Source of the DNA: Arthrobacter sp. Bi83
GTDB taxonomy: Bacteria > Actinomycetota > Actinomycetes > Actinomycetales > Micrococcaceae
DNA: 64,000 nt
Reading direction: 5' to 3'
NCBI RefSeq assembly: GCF_918698095.1
Contig: NZ_CAKKLY010000008.1
Span: forward strand, 1-64,000
Below are positions 16,598 through 26,454 of the stretch, in pieces. The notes under the pieces are model-generated. The model saw only the letters and a list, made by a program, of their open reading frames with translations, did no database searches and was not told the DNA's origin. Position 1 is the stretch's first letter; every line of letters starts with the position of its first letter. The position numbers were made by a program, and so were the translations under genes.

Positions 16598-19500
16598 CTA
16601 GGCGTCCAGGCAGGCAGGACCGAGCAGCACTTTGAGGTCTCCGAAGAGGGACGGGTTGGGGTTGACCCGCAGGTGCACGGGCAAGCCCATGACTTCTACG
16701 CGGGCGTCGCCCTGCAGGTTGATCCGCACCTCGGAGTTTCCCCGGTGGTTGCGCAGCACGTCCCCCAGTTCGGTGACCACGGCTTCCGTGGCCTTGTGCG
16801 TGGGCATCGTGATCACGACGGGCCCGTTAGTGCCCTCGCTGAGGTCCGGCACGGAAAGTTCCATGCAGTTCAAGGTGACGGCGCCGTCGTCGCGCCGTTG
16901 AAGTCGGCCCTTGACCACCACGATCAGGTCCTCGGCGAGGACCGACGCGATGGGCCCGTACACCTGGCCGAAGAACATCACTTCGATGGAACCGCCGAGG
17001 TCCTCAATCTCCGCCCTGGCGTAGGCGTTGCCGCTGGCCTTGGCGATCCTGCGGCTGAGCGAGGTGATCATGCCCGAAATGGTGACGATCGCGCCGTCAT
17101 GCGGCCCGTCTTCGGCGATGATCGAGGTGATGGACTGGTCGGCGTGCTGGCTCAGGAGCCCTTCGAGGCCCTGCAGCGGGTGGTCGGAGACGTACAGGCC
17201 GAGCATGTCGCGTTCGAAGGAGAGCTTGTCCTTCTTTTCCCACTCGGGAAGGTCGGGGATCTCAATGCTCAGAGACGCCTCGGACTCGGCTTCGTCAAAA
17301 CCAGCGAAGAGGTCGAACTGACCGATCGCCTCGTTGCGCTTGAGCGTGATGACGGAGTCGATGGCCTCCTCATGGATCATGGCCAGGGCACGCCGGTGGT
17401 GGTTCAGCGAGTCGAACGCGCCTGCTTTGATCAGGGATTCAATGGTGCGCTTGTTGCAGACCACCGCGGGGACCTTCATGAGGTAGTCCTTGAAGGACGT
17501 GTAGGCGCCTTCCTTTTCGCGCGCCGCCACCATGGCTTCGACGGCGTTCACGCCGACGTTGCGGATGGCGCCCATGCCGAAGCGGATGTCATTGCCCACA
17601 GGGGTGAAGTTCAGCGCTGACTCATTGACGTCGGGCGGCAGCACGGTGATGCCCATGCGCCGGCATTCGTTGAGGTAGATCGCCGACTTGTCCTTGTCGT
17701 CGCCGACGCTGGTCAGCAGGGCTGCCATGTACTCCGGCGCATAGTGCGCCTTCAGGTACGCCGTCCAGTAGGAGATCACGCCATAGGCGGCCGAGTGGGC
17801 CTTGTTGAAGGCGTAATCGGAGAACGGCAGCAGGATGTCCCAAAGCGTCTTTACTGCGGCCATGGAGTAGCCGTTGTCCTGCATGCCCTGCGAGAAGCCG
17901 GCGAACTGCTTGTCCAGTTCCGATTTCTTCTTCTTGCCCATGGCGCGGCGCAGGATGTCGGCCTGGCCCAGGGTGTAGCCCGCGAGCTTCTGCGCCACGG
18001 CCATGACCTGCTCCTGGTACACGATCAGGCCGTACGTGCCACCGAGGATTTCGGAGAGCGGTTCCTCGAGCTCCGGGTGGATCGGGATGACCTCCTGGAT
18101 TTTGTTCTTGCGCAGGGCGTAGTCGGTGTGCGCGTTGGCGCCCATGGGGCCTGGCCGGTAGAGGGCCAGCACGGCGGAGATGTCTTCGAAGTTGTCAGGC
18201 TTCATGAGCTTGAGCAGCGACCGCATGGGGCCGCCATCGAGCTGGAACACGCCCAGCGTGTCACCCCGGGCGAGCAGCTCGTAGGACTCGGTGTCGTCAA
18301 GCTCCAGGGTCTCGAGGTCCAGATCGATGCCGCGGTTCATCTTGATGTTTTCTAGGGCATCCGAAATGATCGTCAGGTTTCGCAGCCCGAGGAAGTCCAT
18401 CTTGATCAGGCCCAGGCCCTCGGACGTCGGATAGTCGAACTGTGTGATGACCTGGCCGTCCTGGAAGCGGCGCATGACCGGAATCACGTCGATGATGGGG
18501 TCCGAGGACATGATGACGCCGGCGGCGTGCACGCCCCATTGCCGTTTCAGGCCCTCGATGCCCAGTGCCGTCTCAAAGACCTTGGCGGCCTCGGGGTCGG
18601 TGCTGATCAGTTGGCGGAAGTCACCGGCTTCGCTGTAGCGCTTGGCGTCCTTGTTTTGGATGTCGGCCAGCGGAATATCCTTGGCCATCACGGCCGGCGG
18701 CAGCGCCTTGGTCAGCTGCTCGCCCATGCTGAACGGGTAGCCCAGCACGCGCGAGGAGTCCTTGAGGGCCTGTTTGGTCTTGATGGTGCCGTAGGTGACG
18801 ATCATCGCCACACGTTCGTCGCCGTATTTCCGCGTGACGTAGTCGATCACCTCGGAGCGGCGCCGATCATCGAAGTCGACGTCGAAGTCAGGCATGGAGA
18901 CGCGGTCCGGGTTGAGGAAGCGCTCGAAGATCAGGCCGTGGTGCAGCGGATCAAGGTCGGTGATTCGCATGGCGTACGCCACCATGGAGCCGGCACCCGA
19001 ACCACGTCCCGGACCGACCCGGATGCCGTTGTTCTTGGCCCAGTTGATGAAGTCGGCCACCACCAGGAAGTAGCCCGGGAAGCCCATGGAGGTGATGACC
19101 TCCAGTTCATAGTCGGCCTGCTTGCGGACCTTGTCCGGGATGCCCTGGGGGTAACGGTATTGGAGTCCCTTGTCGACTTCCTTGACCAGCCAGGACGTTT
19201 CGTCCTCACCCTCCGGGCAGGGGAACCGGGGCATGTAGTTGGCGCCGGTGTTGAACGAGACTTCGCAGCGCTCGGCGATCAGGAGCGTGTTGTCGCACGC
19301 GTCGGGGTGGTCGCGGAACAGTTCGCGCATTTCCTGCGGTGACTTCAGGTAGTAGCCGCTGCCCGAGAAGGCGAAGCGCGAGCCACCGTTGTCGTAGGTC
19401 GGCTCCAGGAGGGTGGAACCTGACTGGATGGCCAGCAGGGCCTCGTGCGCTTTGGCATCATGTTCGTGCGTGTAGTGCAGATCGTTGGTGGCCACCAGCG

Positions 19501-20155
19501 GAAGGTTCAGGTCCTTGGCCAGGCGCAGGAGGTCTCCGGTGACGCGCCGTTCGATGTCCAGGCCGTGGTCCATGAGCTCGCAGAAGTAATTCTCCGCGCC
19601 GAAGATGTCGCGGAACTCTGCAGCAGCCTCAAGCGCTTCACGGTACTGGCCCAGCCGGAGCCTTGTCTGGACCTCACCGGACGGGCAGCCGGTGGTGGCG
19701 ATGAGCCCTTCCGAGTAGGTGTTCAGCAACTCACGGTCGAGCCGGGGCCATTTGCCGAAGACCGAGTCCAATGAGGCGATCGACGAGGCACGGAACAGGT
19801 TCCGCATGCCCACGTTGTTGTAGCTCAGCAGGGTCATGTGGGTGTAGGAACCACCGCCGGAGACGTCGTCCTTGCGCTGGCTTTCCTCGCCCCAGCGGAC
19901 CCGGCTCTTGTCACCGCGGGCGGTCCCGGGCGTCACATAAGCTTCGACACCGATAATGGGCCTAATGCCCTTGTCCGTGGCCCTCTTCCAGAAATCGAAG
20001 GCGCCGAAGAGATAGCCATGGTCAGTGGTGGCCAGGGCGGGCATGCCAAGCCGCTCGGTTTCATCAAAGAGCTCTCCGAGCCGGGCGGCACCGTCCAGCA
20101 TCGAGTACTCGGTGTGGTTGTGGAGATGGACAAACGAGTCGTTGCTGGAAGTCAC
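16598..20155 (-). CDS. dnaE: DNA polymerase III alpha subunit (DnaE1)
   Basis: 1185 aa, the normal length for the replicative DnaE1. The N-terminal PHP domain is intact (FVHLHNHTEYS, then TTDHG), suggesting it may proofread, as shown for mycobacterial DnaE1. The polymerase active site is visible in GPGRGSGAGSMVAY and MPDFDVDFDD, with YQEQVM and NKAHSAAYG further on. A helix-hairpin-helix and an OB domain (VTISGMITSLSRRIAKASG) follow. It is the last gene of the long minus-strand series, 74 bases after the pseudouridine synthase gene. Confidence 0.97.
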   Translation of the reverse strand: MTSSNDSFVHLHNHTEYSMLDGAARLGELFDETERLGMPALATTDHGYLFGAFDFWKRATDKGIRPIIGVEAYVTPGTARGDKSRVRWGEESQRKDDVSGGGSYTHMTLLSYNNVGMRNLFRASSIASLDSVFGKWPRLDRELLNTYSEGLIATTGCPSGEVQTRLRLGQYREALEAAAEFRDIFGAENYFCELMDHGLDIERRVTGDLLRLAKDLNLPLVATNDLHYTHEHDAKAHEALLAIQSGSTLLEPTYDNGGSRFAFSGSGYYLKSPQEMRELFRDHPDACDNTLLIAERCEVSFNTGANYMPRFPCPEGEDETSWLVKEVDKGLQYRYPQGIPDKVRKQADYELEVITSMGFPGYFLVVADFINWAKNNGIRVGPGRGSGAGSMVAYAMRITDLDPLHHGLIFERFLNPDRVSMPDFDVDFDDRRRSEVIDYVTRKYGDERVAMIVTYGTIKTKQALKDSSRVLGYPFSMGEQLTKALPPAVMAKDIPLADIQNKDAKRYSEAGDFRQLISTDPEAAKVFETALGIEGLKRQWGVHAAGVIMSSDPIIDVIPVMRRFQDGQVITQFDYPTSEGLGLIKMDFLGLRNLTIISDALENIKMNRGIDLDLETLELDDTESYELLARGDTLGVFQLDGGPMRSLLKLMKPDNFEDISAVLALYRPGPMGANAHTDYALRKNKIQEVIPIHPELEEPLSEILGGTYGLIVYQEQVMAVAQKLAGYTLGQADILRRAMGKKKKSELDKQFAGFSQGMQDNGYSMAAVKTLWDILLPFSDYAFNKAHSAAYGVISYWTAYLKAHYAPEYMAALLTSVGDDKDKSAIYLNECRRMGITVLPPDVNESALNFTPVGNDIRFGMGAIRNVGVNAVEAMVAAREKEGAYTSFKDYLMKVPAVVCNKRTIESLIKAGAFDSLNHHRRALAMIHEEAIDSVITLKRNEAIGQFDLFAGFDEAESEASLSIEIPDLPEWEKKDKLSFERDMLGLYVSDHPLQGLEGLLSQHADQSITSIIAEDGPHDGAIVTISGMITSLSRRIAKASGNAYARAEIEDLGGSIEVMFFGQVYGPIASVLAEDLIVVVKGRLQRRDDGAVTLNCMELSVPDLSEGTNGPVVITMPTHKATEAVVTELGDVLRNHRGNSEVRINLQGDARVEVMGLPVHLRVNPNPSLFGDLKVLLGPACLDA

Positions 20156-20229
20156 CGGACCATTCTAGTGCCGAGCAGCGACACAATCGCGCGGACCGGC
20201 CGCGCCGGCCGGTGGCTGTGAGGTAAGGC

Positions 20230-21156
20230 TCAGGCGTCGCCGGACTCCAGCACCTGCAGTGCATAGGTCAGGTCTTCGGGGTATTCGCTGGTCACGGTCA
20301 CGCGCTCCCCGGTCCGGGGGTGGTCGAAGCCAAGCTGCCGGGCGTGGAGCCACTGCCGGGTCAGCCCAAGCGTCGCGGCAAGCCGCGGGTCTGCGCCGTA
20401 GGTGAGGTCGCCCGCGCACGGGTGCCGAAGCGCGGCGAAATGGACCCGGATCTGGTGCGTCCTGCCCGTTTCCAGGTGCACCTCCACGAGGGTGGCTTTC
20501 CCGTAGGCCTCAAGGACCTCGTAGTGCGTGACAGACGGCCTGCCGTCCTCGATGACGGCGAACCGCCAGTCATGGCCGGGGTGGCGGCCGATCGGCGCGT
20601 CGATGGTGCCCTGCAGCGGGTCCGGAAGGCCCTGGACCACGGCATGGTAGACCTTGTCCACCGTGCGTTCCTTAAAAGCCCGTTTGAGGGCGGTGTAGGC
20701 GGGCTCCGTCTTGGCCACCACCATCACGCCGGACGTTCCGACGTCGAGACGGTGGACGATGCCGGCCCGTTCGGCGGAACCGGAGGTGGAGATGCGGTAG
20801 CCGGCACCGGCCAGGCCACCGACGACGGTCGGTCCCACCCAGCCGGGAGACGGGTGGGCCGCGACCCCTACCGGCTTGTCGACGACCACAAAGTCGTCGT
20901 CGTCCAGCAGAATCTTCAGGCCTTCCACAACTTCCTCCACGACTTCCAGGGGATCCCGCCGCTCCGGGACCGTCACGTGCAGCACGGTGCCGGACGCGAG
21001 TTTGGCGGACTTTCCCACCGGTTTGCCGCCGCTGAGGACGTTGCCCTCGGCGATCAATGTGGCCGCGAGCGACCGTGATACACCGATCAGCTTGGCCAGT
21101 CCGGCGTCCACCCGGCTGCCGTCAAGCTCTTCGGGCACCACCACGCGTTCAGACAT
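20230..21156 (-). CDS. RluA-family pseudouridine synthase
   Basis: 308 aa from the ATG at 21156, which lies inside the last codons of lspA (8-base overlap). It has an N-terminal S4 RNA-binding domain ([32 protein letters not shown]) and the catalytic RluA domain with [16 protein letters not shown], where Asp is the catalytic residue, plus [12 protein letters not shown]. By family this resembles RluD, which modifies helix 69 of 23S rRNA, but the exact target cannot be fixed from sequence. The lspA-rluD pair is a widespread arrangement. Confidence 0.92.
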   Translation of the reverse strand: MSERVVVPEELDGSRVDAGLAKLIGVSRSLAATLIAEGNVLSGGKPVGKSAKLASGTVLHVTVPERRDPLEVVEEVVEGLKILLDDDDFVVVDKPVGVAAHPSPGWVGPTVVGGLAGAGYRISTSGSAERAGIVHRLDVGTSGVMVVAKTEPAYTALKRAFKERTVDKVYHAVVQGLPDPLQGTIDAPIGRHPGHDWRFAVIEDGRPSVTHYEVLEAYGKATLVEVHLETGRTHQIRVHFAALRHPCAGDLTYGADPRLAATLGLTRQWLHARQLGFDHPRTGERVTVTSEYPEDLTYALQVLESGDA

Positions 21157-21721
21157 CCGCGCCCCCGTCCCGCTTAGCGGCAGTGTGGCGCGATCCGTCC
21201 AGGGCGATGCCCCGCAGCGTGAGCAGGCAGATGATGACCACCGACGACACAACGGCCGAGTCGGCAATGTTGAAGATCGCGAAATTAGGCAGCTGGATGA
21301 AGTCGACCACGTGGCCCATGGCGAAGGACGGCTCGCGGAACAGACGGTCCGTCAGGTTGCCCAGGGCCCCGCCGAACAGGAGGCCAAGTGCCACGGCCCA
21401 CCACGCCGAACCGAGCCTGCGCAGCTGGACCAAAATGGCGACGGCGACGCTCACCATGACGATGGTGAAGACCCACGTCACGTTCTCCCCGATGGAGAAG
21501 GCGGCACCGGAATTCCGGATGTAGTACCAGTGCAGCAACGGAGGCAGCACCGGGATCCGTTCGCCTTCGACCATGGTGCTGGTGACCCACAGCTTGGTGA
21601 GCTGATCGAAGAAGTACGCGAAGAGGGCAAGCCCGGCGAACAGGGCGAGCAGCACGGCGCGCCGGGGCCGCGGTGGCAATGAGGCTGGGTGCGCTGCGTC
21701 AGCGGCAAGTTCGTCAGTCAT
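21149..21721 (-). CDS. lspA: Lipoprotein signal peptidase
   Basis: 190 aa. It cleaves the signal peptide of diacylglyceryl prolipoproteins in the membrane. Four hydrophobic helices follow a 20-residue polar N-terminus. The two catalytic aspartates are in GNLTDRL and FNIADSAV, the conserved NxxDR and FNxAD motifs. It lies between divIVA and the pseudouridine synthase gene. A terminator separates it from divIVA, so it may have its own promoter in the 33-base leader or depend on read-through. A lipoprotein gene with a clear lipobox is in the same window (44071). Confidence 0.95.
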   Translation of the reverse strand: MTDELAADAAHPASLPPRPRRAVLLALFAGLALFAYFFDQLTKLWVTSTMVEGERIPVLPPLLHWYYIRNSGAAFSIGENVTWVFTIVMVSVAVAILVQLRRLGSAWWAVALGLLFGGALGNLTDRLFREPSFAMGHVVDFIQLPNFAIFNIADSAVVSSVVIICLLTLRGIALDGSRHTAAKRDGGADV

Positions 21722-21754
21722 GGTGCTTTCATTCGGGAACCGTTGTTAATCACA

Positions 21755-21791
21755 AAAGCCGGTGGCCGAGGAATCCTCAGCCACCGGCTTT
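21755..21791 (-). terminator. Terminator after divIVA
   Basis: An 11-bp stem (21755-21765 with 21781-21791) extended by GAGGA/TCCTC ends in TTTTGTG on the minus strand, 12 bases past the divIVA stop. Confidence 0.8.
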
Positions 21792-21802
21792 CAGAATACG
21801 TG

Positions 21803-22492
21803 CTAAACGGCAGCGCTGCTTTCGCCGACCTCAGGCGCAGCGACCGAGCCGCGGGCATCCAGGTCACGAAGCTGGCCTTCGATGTAGGACTTCAGGCGTG
21901 AGCGGTAGTCGCGCTCGAAGCCGCGGAGCTGCTCCACCTTGCGCTCGAGGACCGACCGCTGCTGCTCCAGGGCACCGAGAATCTTGCGGGACTTCTCCTG
22001 GGCATCGTTGACGAGGCTGCTGGCCTCGATCTGCGCTTCGGCAATGATCTTGTCGCGCTGGTCCTGGCCGTCAGCAATGTGGCGGTCGTGCATCTGCTGC
22101 GCCATGGCGAGCAGGCCTGCGGCCGATTCGGAGACGTTGCCACCAGCGGCCGGAGCCTGTGCCGCAACGGTTGCAGGCTGCTCGGCTTCCTTCTTCTTGG
22201 CAGCTTCGGCAGCCTTGGCTTCCGCCTCGGCCTTCGCACGCGATTCGTCCTTGTCGGACTTCGCGGGGGCGGGAACCTTTTCGACGACAGGTGCCACAGC
22301 TGCGGAAGCGGCAGGAGTTCCAGTGCCGCCCTCGGACAGCTTCTTGCGAAGTTCGTCGTTTTCCTGGTTCAGGCGGCGCAGTTCAACGACGATTTCGTCC
22401 AGGAAGTCATCAACTTCATCCTGGTCGTAGCCTTCGCGGAACTTGGTCGGCTGAAAGCGCTTGTTGACAACGTCTTCTGGCGTCAAAGCCAT
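21803..22492 (-). CDS. divIVA: Polar growth protein DivIVA/Wag31
   Basis: 229 aa. The conserved N-terminal domain reads LTPEDVVNKRFQPTKF and EGYDQDEVDDFLDEIV, then a coiled coil (residues about 35-65). A low-complexity Ala/Lys/Glu/Pro linker follows (about 70-130) and a second long coiled coil (about 135-215). It marks curved membrane at cell poles and recruits wall synthesis. The ATG at 22492 has GAGGTGACCAG upstream. It carries the expected gene order sepF-yggT-divIVA. Confidence 0.95.
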   Translation of the reverse strand: MALTPEDVVNKRFQPTKFREGYDQDEVDDFLDEIVVELRRLNQENDELRKKLSEGGTGTPAASAAVAPVVEKVPAPAKSDKDESRAKAEAEAKAAEAAKKKEAEQPATVAAQAPAAGGNVSESAAGLLAMAQQMHDRHIADGQDQRDKIIAEAQIEASSLVNDAQEKSRKILGALEQQRSVLERKVEQLRGFERDYRSRLKSYIEGQLRDLDARGSVAAPEVGESSAAV

Positions 22493-22552
22493 CTGGTCAC
22501 CTCGTTGGTCTAGTTAGTCAGTAGGCCTTCCGGCCGTCAAAACTACGGTACC

Positions 22553-22580
22553 TAAATATGGTCTGGTTCCTCTAATTCAA
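22553..22580 (-). promoter_or_regulatory. Candidate divIVA promoter
   Basis: On the minus strand TTGAAT (22580-22575) and TATTTA (22558-22553) are 16 bp apart, giving a leader of about 55 nt. A further TTGACA (22594-22589) lies just upstream without a matching -10. Support is by pattern only. Confidence 0.35.
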
Positions 22581-22663
22581 CACTGTGATGTCAAACCGGA
22601 GATTCTTCCGCGCGGACGGCGATCGGGTCAGGAACCGCCGCTGCGCTGCAAGCTATTGTGAAA

Positions 22664-22951
22664 TTATGCGAGGCCCCTGGTGATCGCCATTGCCACGCTG
22701 AGGGCAATGAACAAAACCAGAAAGCCAAGGTCAAGCGAGACTCCGCCGAGCCTCAGAGGCGGGATGACGCGGCGGAGGACTTTCAGCGGAGGGTCCGTGA
22801 CCGAGTACACGGCGTGGGCCGCCACGAGGGCCATGCCCCGCGGGCGCCAGTCCCGCGCGAACATCTGGACCCAGTCAAACACCAGCCGCACGATCAGGGC
22901 GACGAAGACGAACAGCAGGACAATATAGACAAGCCCGAAAACTAATCCCAT
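22664..22951 (-). CDS. yggT: YggT family membrane protein
   Basis: 95 aa. Two hydrophobic helices (about residues 2-24 and 70-92) flank a conserved stretch RLVFDWVQMFARDWRP and SVTDPPLKVLRRVIPPLRLGGVSLDLG, diagnostic of the YggT family. It is in the sepF-yggT-divIVA order common to Gram-positive bacteria. The molecular role is not established, although the genomic link to division is strong. Confidence 0.9.
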   Translation of the reverse strand: MGLVFGLVYIVLLFVFVALIVRLVFDWVQMFARDWRPRGMALVAAHAVYSVTDPPLKVLRRVIPPLRLGGVSLDLGFLVLFIALSVAMAITRGLA

Positions 22952-23053
22952 GAGCTAACCCATATCTCCATGTTCGTTCCGGATGCCGTGGCGTCCTGTA
23001 GGTCTTGGCTGTTGATGCTGTCCGCTATTCCAGCACAAATACTACTTCAGCAC

Positions 23054-23085
23054 GGATGCCAGGCAGGTGTCCCTGCCTGGCATCC
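23054..23085 (-). terminator. Hairpin after sepF
   Basis: A perfect 14-bp stem (23054-23067 with 23072-23085) around TGTC lies 12 bases past the sepF stop. There is no strong T-run, so it may attenuate rather than end transcription into yggT. Confidence 0.6.
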
Positions 23086-23096
23086 GGATAGCCTGC

Positions 23097-23627
23097 TTAG
23101 CTTTGGTTGAAGAAGCTGGCGGTGGTCTCGCTGGCCTTCTTGTCATCGCCGATGACCTCAATGTATGACGGCGAGAGCAGGAAGACCTTGTTGGTGACCC
23201 GCTCAATGCTTCCGCGCAGGCCAAACACGAGTCCTGCAGAGAAATCCACCAGGCGCTTCGCGTCGGCCTCACCCATGTCGGTGACATTCATGATGACGGG
23301 GATGCCGTCCCGGAAGCTTTCACCAATCAGCTTGGCGTCATTGTAGGACCGCGGGTGGATCGTGGTGATCTGCCGCAGTCCGGTGGTCTCTTCGCGGCTC
23401 GACGCCGCACGTTTAATAGGTGTCACGGGTGCGCGGTATTCCTCTTCGGCGGCGGGTGGCGCCTCACGGACGACCTCGCGGACGGGTGCCGGAGCACGGC
23501 GTTCCTCGCGGTCAGGCTCCATTGAGTGGTCCTCATCCTTTTGCTGGGTGGAAAGCTCAGACTCGTAGTGTTCTTCGCCATCGGCGAGCCCAAGATAGAT
23601 CATTGTCTTGCGCAGAGCGCCGGCCAT
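23097..23627 (-). CDS. sepF: Cell division protein SepF
   Basis: 176 aa. It begins [19 protein letters not shown], an amphipathic membrane-binding helix, followed by a charged linker of about 65 residues, and then the SepF core ([32 protein letters not shown] in part, then [20 protein letters not shown] and [10 protein letters not shown]). It anchors FtsZ to the membrane, and in actinobacteria it replaces FtsA, which is absent here. Its partner FtsZ, encoded 1.6 kb upstream, ends in the peptide SepF binds. Confidence 0.95.
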   Translation of the reverse strand: MAGALRKTMIYLGLADGEEHYESELSTQQKDEDHSMEPDREERRAPAPVREVVREAPPAAEEEYRAPVTPIKRAASSREETTGLRQITTIHPRSYNDAKLIGESFRDGIPVIMNVTDMGEADAKRLVDFSAGLVFGLRGSIERVTNKVFLLSPSYIEVIGDDKKASETTASFFNQS

Positions 23628-23679
23628 GGTCGACTCCTAATCGTGTCCGTAAGCGGGCCGCCCAAAAAGTCTCGACAGC

Positions 23680-23707
23680 ATTGGAATCCCCGCCATTCAC
23701 TTCCAAT
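23680..23707. repeat. Inverted repeat upstream of sepF
   Basis: ATTGGAA (23680-23686) and TTCCAAT (23701-23707) form 7-bp inverted arms 14 bp apart in the short yggS-sepF spacer. It could be an operator or a weak promoter element; nothing else supports either. Confidence 0.3.
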
Positions 23708-23716
23708 ACTCAGACG

Positions 23717-24454
23717 CTACCGCACCGCCGGGCGCGAACCGAGAATATCCGAACCAATTCTGAGGTGTGTCGCTCCGCACCTGATGGCGGCTTCGAGGTC
23801 CTGGCTCATGCCTGCAGAAACCCCGGTGGCATGCGGGTGGTCGGCCCTCAGCCGGGCTGAAATCCCGGACAGTTTCGCGAAGGCCCGGTCCGGGTCGGCC
23901 CCCAGCGGCGCCACGGCCATCACACCTGCCAGCCGGAGTCCGGCGGCTCCCTCCAGCTGATCGGCCAGGAGGGGCACGTCGGCGGGGGCGGCGCCGCCCC
24001 TGTGCGCCTCGGCGTCGTCGTCGAGGCTGACCTGGATGAAGCAGTCAAGGCTGCCCCGGCCTGAACGCTCCTGTTCCACGGCCATCGCACGGCCAAGCGC
24101 TTCCACCAGCTGGGAACGGTCCACGGAATGCACGGCGTGCGCGTACCGGACCACGGTTTTGGCTTTTTTGCTTTGGAGCTGGCCCACGAAATGCCACCTG
24201 ACATCGAGTCCGCTCAGCAACGCCGCCTTTTCCGACGCTTCCTGGTCGCGGTTCTCCCCGAAGTCCGCCACGCCAAGCCCGGCCAGCCGGGCGATGTCCT
24301 CGGCGGGGTGGAATTTGGAGACCACAATGAGGCGTGGCGGGTCGTCGGTGCGCTCTGCGGCGGCCACCGCCGCCGCGATCCGCTGCCTGACGGCTGTCAG
24401 TCGTTGCCCCAGCTGGGCTGTCCGAGGGTCCGTTTCCGGCGTCATCTCACTCAT
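23717..24454 (-). CDS. yggS: YggS-type pyridoxal phosphate homeostasis protein
   Basis: 245 aa from the ATG at 24454, which overlaps the pgeF stop by 8 bases; an upstream open stretch is shadow of pgeF. It is an alanine-racemase-fold protein that binds PLP without known catalysis. The PLP lysine is in LIVVSKFHP, with DFGENRDQE, WHFVGQLQSKKAK, VHSVDRSQLV and the C-terminal SAGMSQDLEAAIRCGATHLRIG pattern. Its place between ftsZ/pgeF and sepF is conserved in actinobacteria. Confidence 0.92.
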   Translation of the reverse strand: MSEMTPETDPRTAQLGQRLTAVRQRIAAAVAAAERTDDPPRLIVVSKFHPAEDIARLAGLGVADFGENRDQEASEKAALLSGLDVRWHFVGQLQSKKAKTVVRYAHAVHSVDRSQLVEALGRAMAVEQERSGRGSLDCFIQVSLDDDAEAHRGGAAPADVPLLADQLEGAAGLRLAGVMAVAPLGADPDRAFAKLSGISARLRADHPHATGVSAGMSQDLEAAIRCGATHLRIGSDILGSRPAVR

Positions 24455-25139
24455 GGGTCCACACCAGGCCGGCGAACCGTCCCGAGTTCCTGTCCCTCCG
24501 ATAGGAGTAAAGCGTTTCGGTTTCCAAGGTGCAGGGTCCCCGGTGTTCAACCAGCACACCCTCTGATTCGAGTTGGCTCACCGCGCCGGCGGGCAAATCC
24601 AGAGCGGGAGTTCCCCACGTGGTGGCCGACCAGGCGGAAGGCGCGACGGCGGCGACCTCCTCGCGCAGTTCGGCCGGCACTTCGTAGCACCGCCCGCAGA
24701 TTGACGGTCCGAGCCAGGCGCGGATGTTCCTGGCCCCCGCGGCGCGAAGCTGGTCCACGGCAGCGGGAATGACCCCCGAGGCCAGCCCCGGGCGCCCGGC
24801 GTGAACCACGCCAAGCACAGGGCCGGCGCCGCCGGAGTCGCCAACCAGCACCAAGGGAATGCAGTCGGCTACCATGACCGCCATCGGCAGCCTGCGGGAA
24901 ACCATGGCATCCGCCGTGGGTGCCGCGGTGGCGGACTCCAGGACGGCCACGTCGTTTCCATGAACCTGGTTCATGTACTGGAACCGGCGGGGCGCGATGC
25001 CCGCCGCCTTATCCAGTTCCTCCCGGCGCCGCATCACCGACGGTCCATGATCGCCAACATGCAGTGCGAGGTTGCCCGCACCTGTGTCAGTGAATGCCAC
25101 CGACACACCGGGGAAGACTTCAGCACGCCACAGAAACAA
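24447..25139 (-). CDS. pgeF: Peptidoglycan editing factor PgeF
   Basis: 230 aa from a TTG at 25139. Family motifs are YMNQVHGNDVAVLE, ADAMVSRRLPMAVMVADCIPLVL, LGVVHAGRPGLASG and LGPSICGRCYEVP, giving the Cys and His residues of the DUF152/laccase-like zinc site. In E. coli PgeF removes wrongly added residues from UDP-MurNAc peptides. The start is weak: no Shine-Dalgarno is seen and the TTG lies at the edge of a short tandem repeat. It directly follows ftsZ. Confidence 0.88.
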   Translation of the reverse strand: MFLWRAEVFPGVSVAFTDTGAGNLALHVGDHGPSVMRRREELDKAAGIAPRRFQYMNQVHGNDVAVLESATAAPTADAMVSRRLPMAVMVADCIPLVLVGDSGGAGPVLGVVHAGRPGLASGVIPAAVDQLRAAGARNIRAWLGPSICGRCYEVPAELREEVAAVAPSAWSATTWGTPALDLPAGAVSQLESEGVLVEHRGPCTLETETLYSYRRDRNSGRFAGLVWTHE

Positions 25140-25143
25140 TCAG

Positions 25144-25173
25144 AACACCGACAACAATCAAAAACACCGACAA
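25144..25173. repeat. Short tandem repeat in front of pgeF
   Basis: AACACCGACAA occurs at 25144-25154 and 25163-25173, a 19-bp period. The similarity continues for several bases with a one-base deletion, up to the pgeF start. It fills much of the ftsZ-pgeF spacer. Confidence 0.6.
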
Positions 25174-25227
25174 TCAGGAGAGCGACAGCAAGGAACCTCC
25201 CGGACGGCACTGCGGTCCGGGCAGCGC

Positions 25228-26454
25228 CTACTTCAGGAAGTCCGGAACATCCAGGTCGTCTGAGCGGCTGCCCGAGAGGTCCGGCTCAACAACCGACGGA
25301 AGGTCGACGTCGAACCCCGAGTCAGCGGGAACGGCAGAGGGACGCTGCTGGCCCCAGTTGCTCAGACCTGCTGCTCCGACTCCGGCGTGCACCGGCTGGA
25401 CGTGGACCTGATGGTTGTTCGACGGCGCCTGGTTCGACGGCGCGGTGGCCGGAACCGCCGGGCGCTGGGGCGCGGACTGCGGCTGGTCCATGGAAGGAGA
25501 GGTGGCCTTGACGTCGTCGAAGCCGGCGGCAATCACCGTGACGCGGGCTTCGTCGCCGAGGGCGTCGTCGATCACCGCGCCGAAGATGATGTTGGCTTCG
25601 GGGTGCGCCACTTCCTGGACCAGGCGGGCAGCCTCGTTGATCTCGAACAGGCCGAGGTCCGAACCGCCCTGGATCGAGAGCAGAACGCCGTGGGCGCCGT
25701 CAATGGAGGCCTCAAGGAGTGGCGACGCAATGGCCAGTTCGGCGGCCTTGACGGCCCTGTCCTCGCCGCGCGCCGAGCCGATACCCATGAGGGCGGATCC
25801 GGCACCCTGCATGACAGACTTCACGTCGGCGAAGTCAAGGTTGATCAGGCCGGGGGTGGTGATCAGGTCGGTGATGCCCTGGACACCGGACAGCAGGACC
25901 TGGTCGGCGGAGCGGAACGCATCCAGCACCGAGACGTTGCGGTCACTGATGGACAGCAGGCGGTCGTTCGGGATGACGATCAAGGTGTCGACTTCGTCGC
26001 GCAGGGCGTCAATGCCGGCCTCGGCGGAACCCGCGCGGCGCCGGCCTTCAAATGTGAACGGACGGGTCACGACGCCGATGGTCAGTGCACCGAGGGAGCG
26101 GGCGATACGGGCCACGACGGGCGCGCCACCCGTTCCGGTGCCGCCGCCTTCGCCCGCAGTAACGAAGACCATGTCGGCCCCACGGAGCACTTCCTCGATC
26201 TCGTCGGCGTGGTCCTCGGCAGCCTGCTTGCCGACCTCCGGGTTGGCGCCTGCGCCAAGCCCGCGCGTCAGTTCGCGTCCGACGTCGAGTTTGACGTCGG
26301 CATCGCTCATCAGCAGGGCCTGGGCATCGGTGTTTATTGCGATGAATTCAACACCGCGGAGACCCACATCAATCATGCGGTTGACTGCGTTCACGCCACC
26401 GCCGCCGATGCCGACGACCTTGATGACGGCCAAGTAATTCTGCGGAGCTGCCAC
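25228..26454 (-). CDS. ftsZ: Cell division protein FtsZ
   Basis: 408 aa. This is the tubulin-like GTPase that forms the Z-ring. The nucleotide sites are [17 protein letters not shown], the tubulin signature [11 protein letters not shown] near residue 105, and [11 protein letters not shown]. After about residue 315 there is a Pro/Gln/Ala-rich linker, and the protein ends [10 protein letters not shown], the conserved C-terminal peptide that binds SepF. A 189-base upstream spacer suggests its own promoter. Confidence 0.98.
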   Translation of the reverse strand: MAAPQNYLAVIKVVGIGGGGVNAVNRMIDVGLRGVEFIAINTDAQALLMSDADVKLDVGRELTRGLGAGANPEVGKQAAEDHADEIEEVLRGADMVFVTAGEGGGTGTGGAPVVARIARSLGALTIGVVTRPFTFEGRRRAGSAEAGIDALRDEVDTLIVIPNDRLLSISDRNVSVLDAFRSADQVLLSGVQGITDLITTPGLINLDFADVKSVMQGAGSALMGIGSARGEDRAVKAAELAIASPLLEASIDGAHGVLLSIQGGSDLGLFEINEAARLVQEVAHPEANIIFGAVIDDALGDEARVTVIAAGFDDVKATSPSMDQPQSAPQRPAVPATAPSNQAPSNNHQVHVQPVHAGVGAAGLSNWGQQRPSAVPADSGFDVDLPSVVEPDLSGSRSDDLDVPDFLK

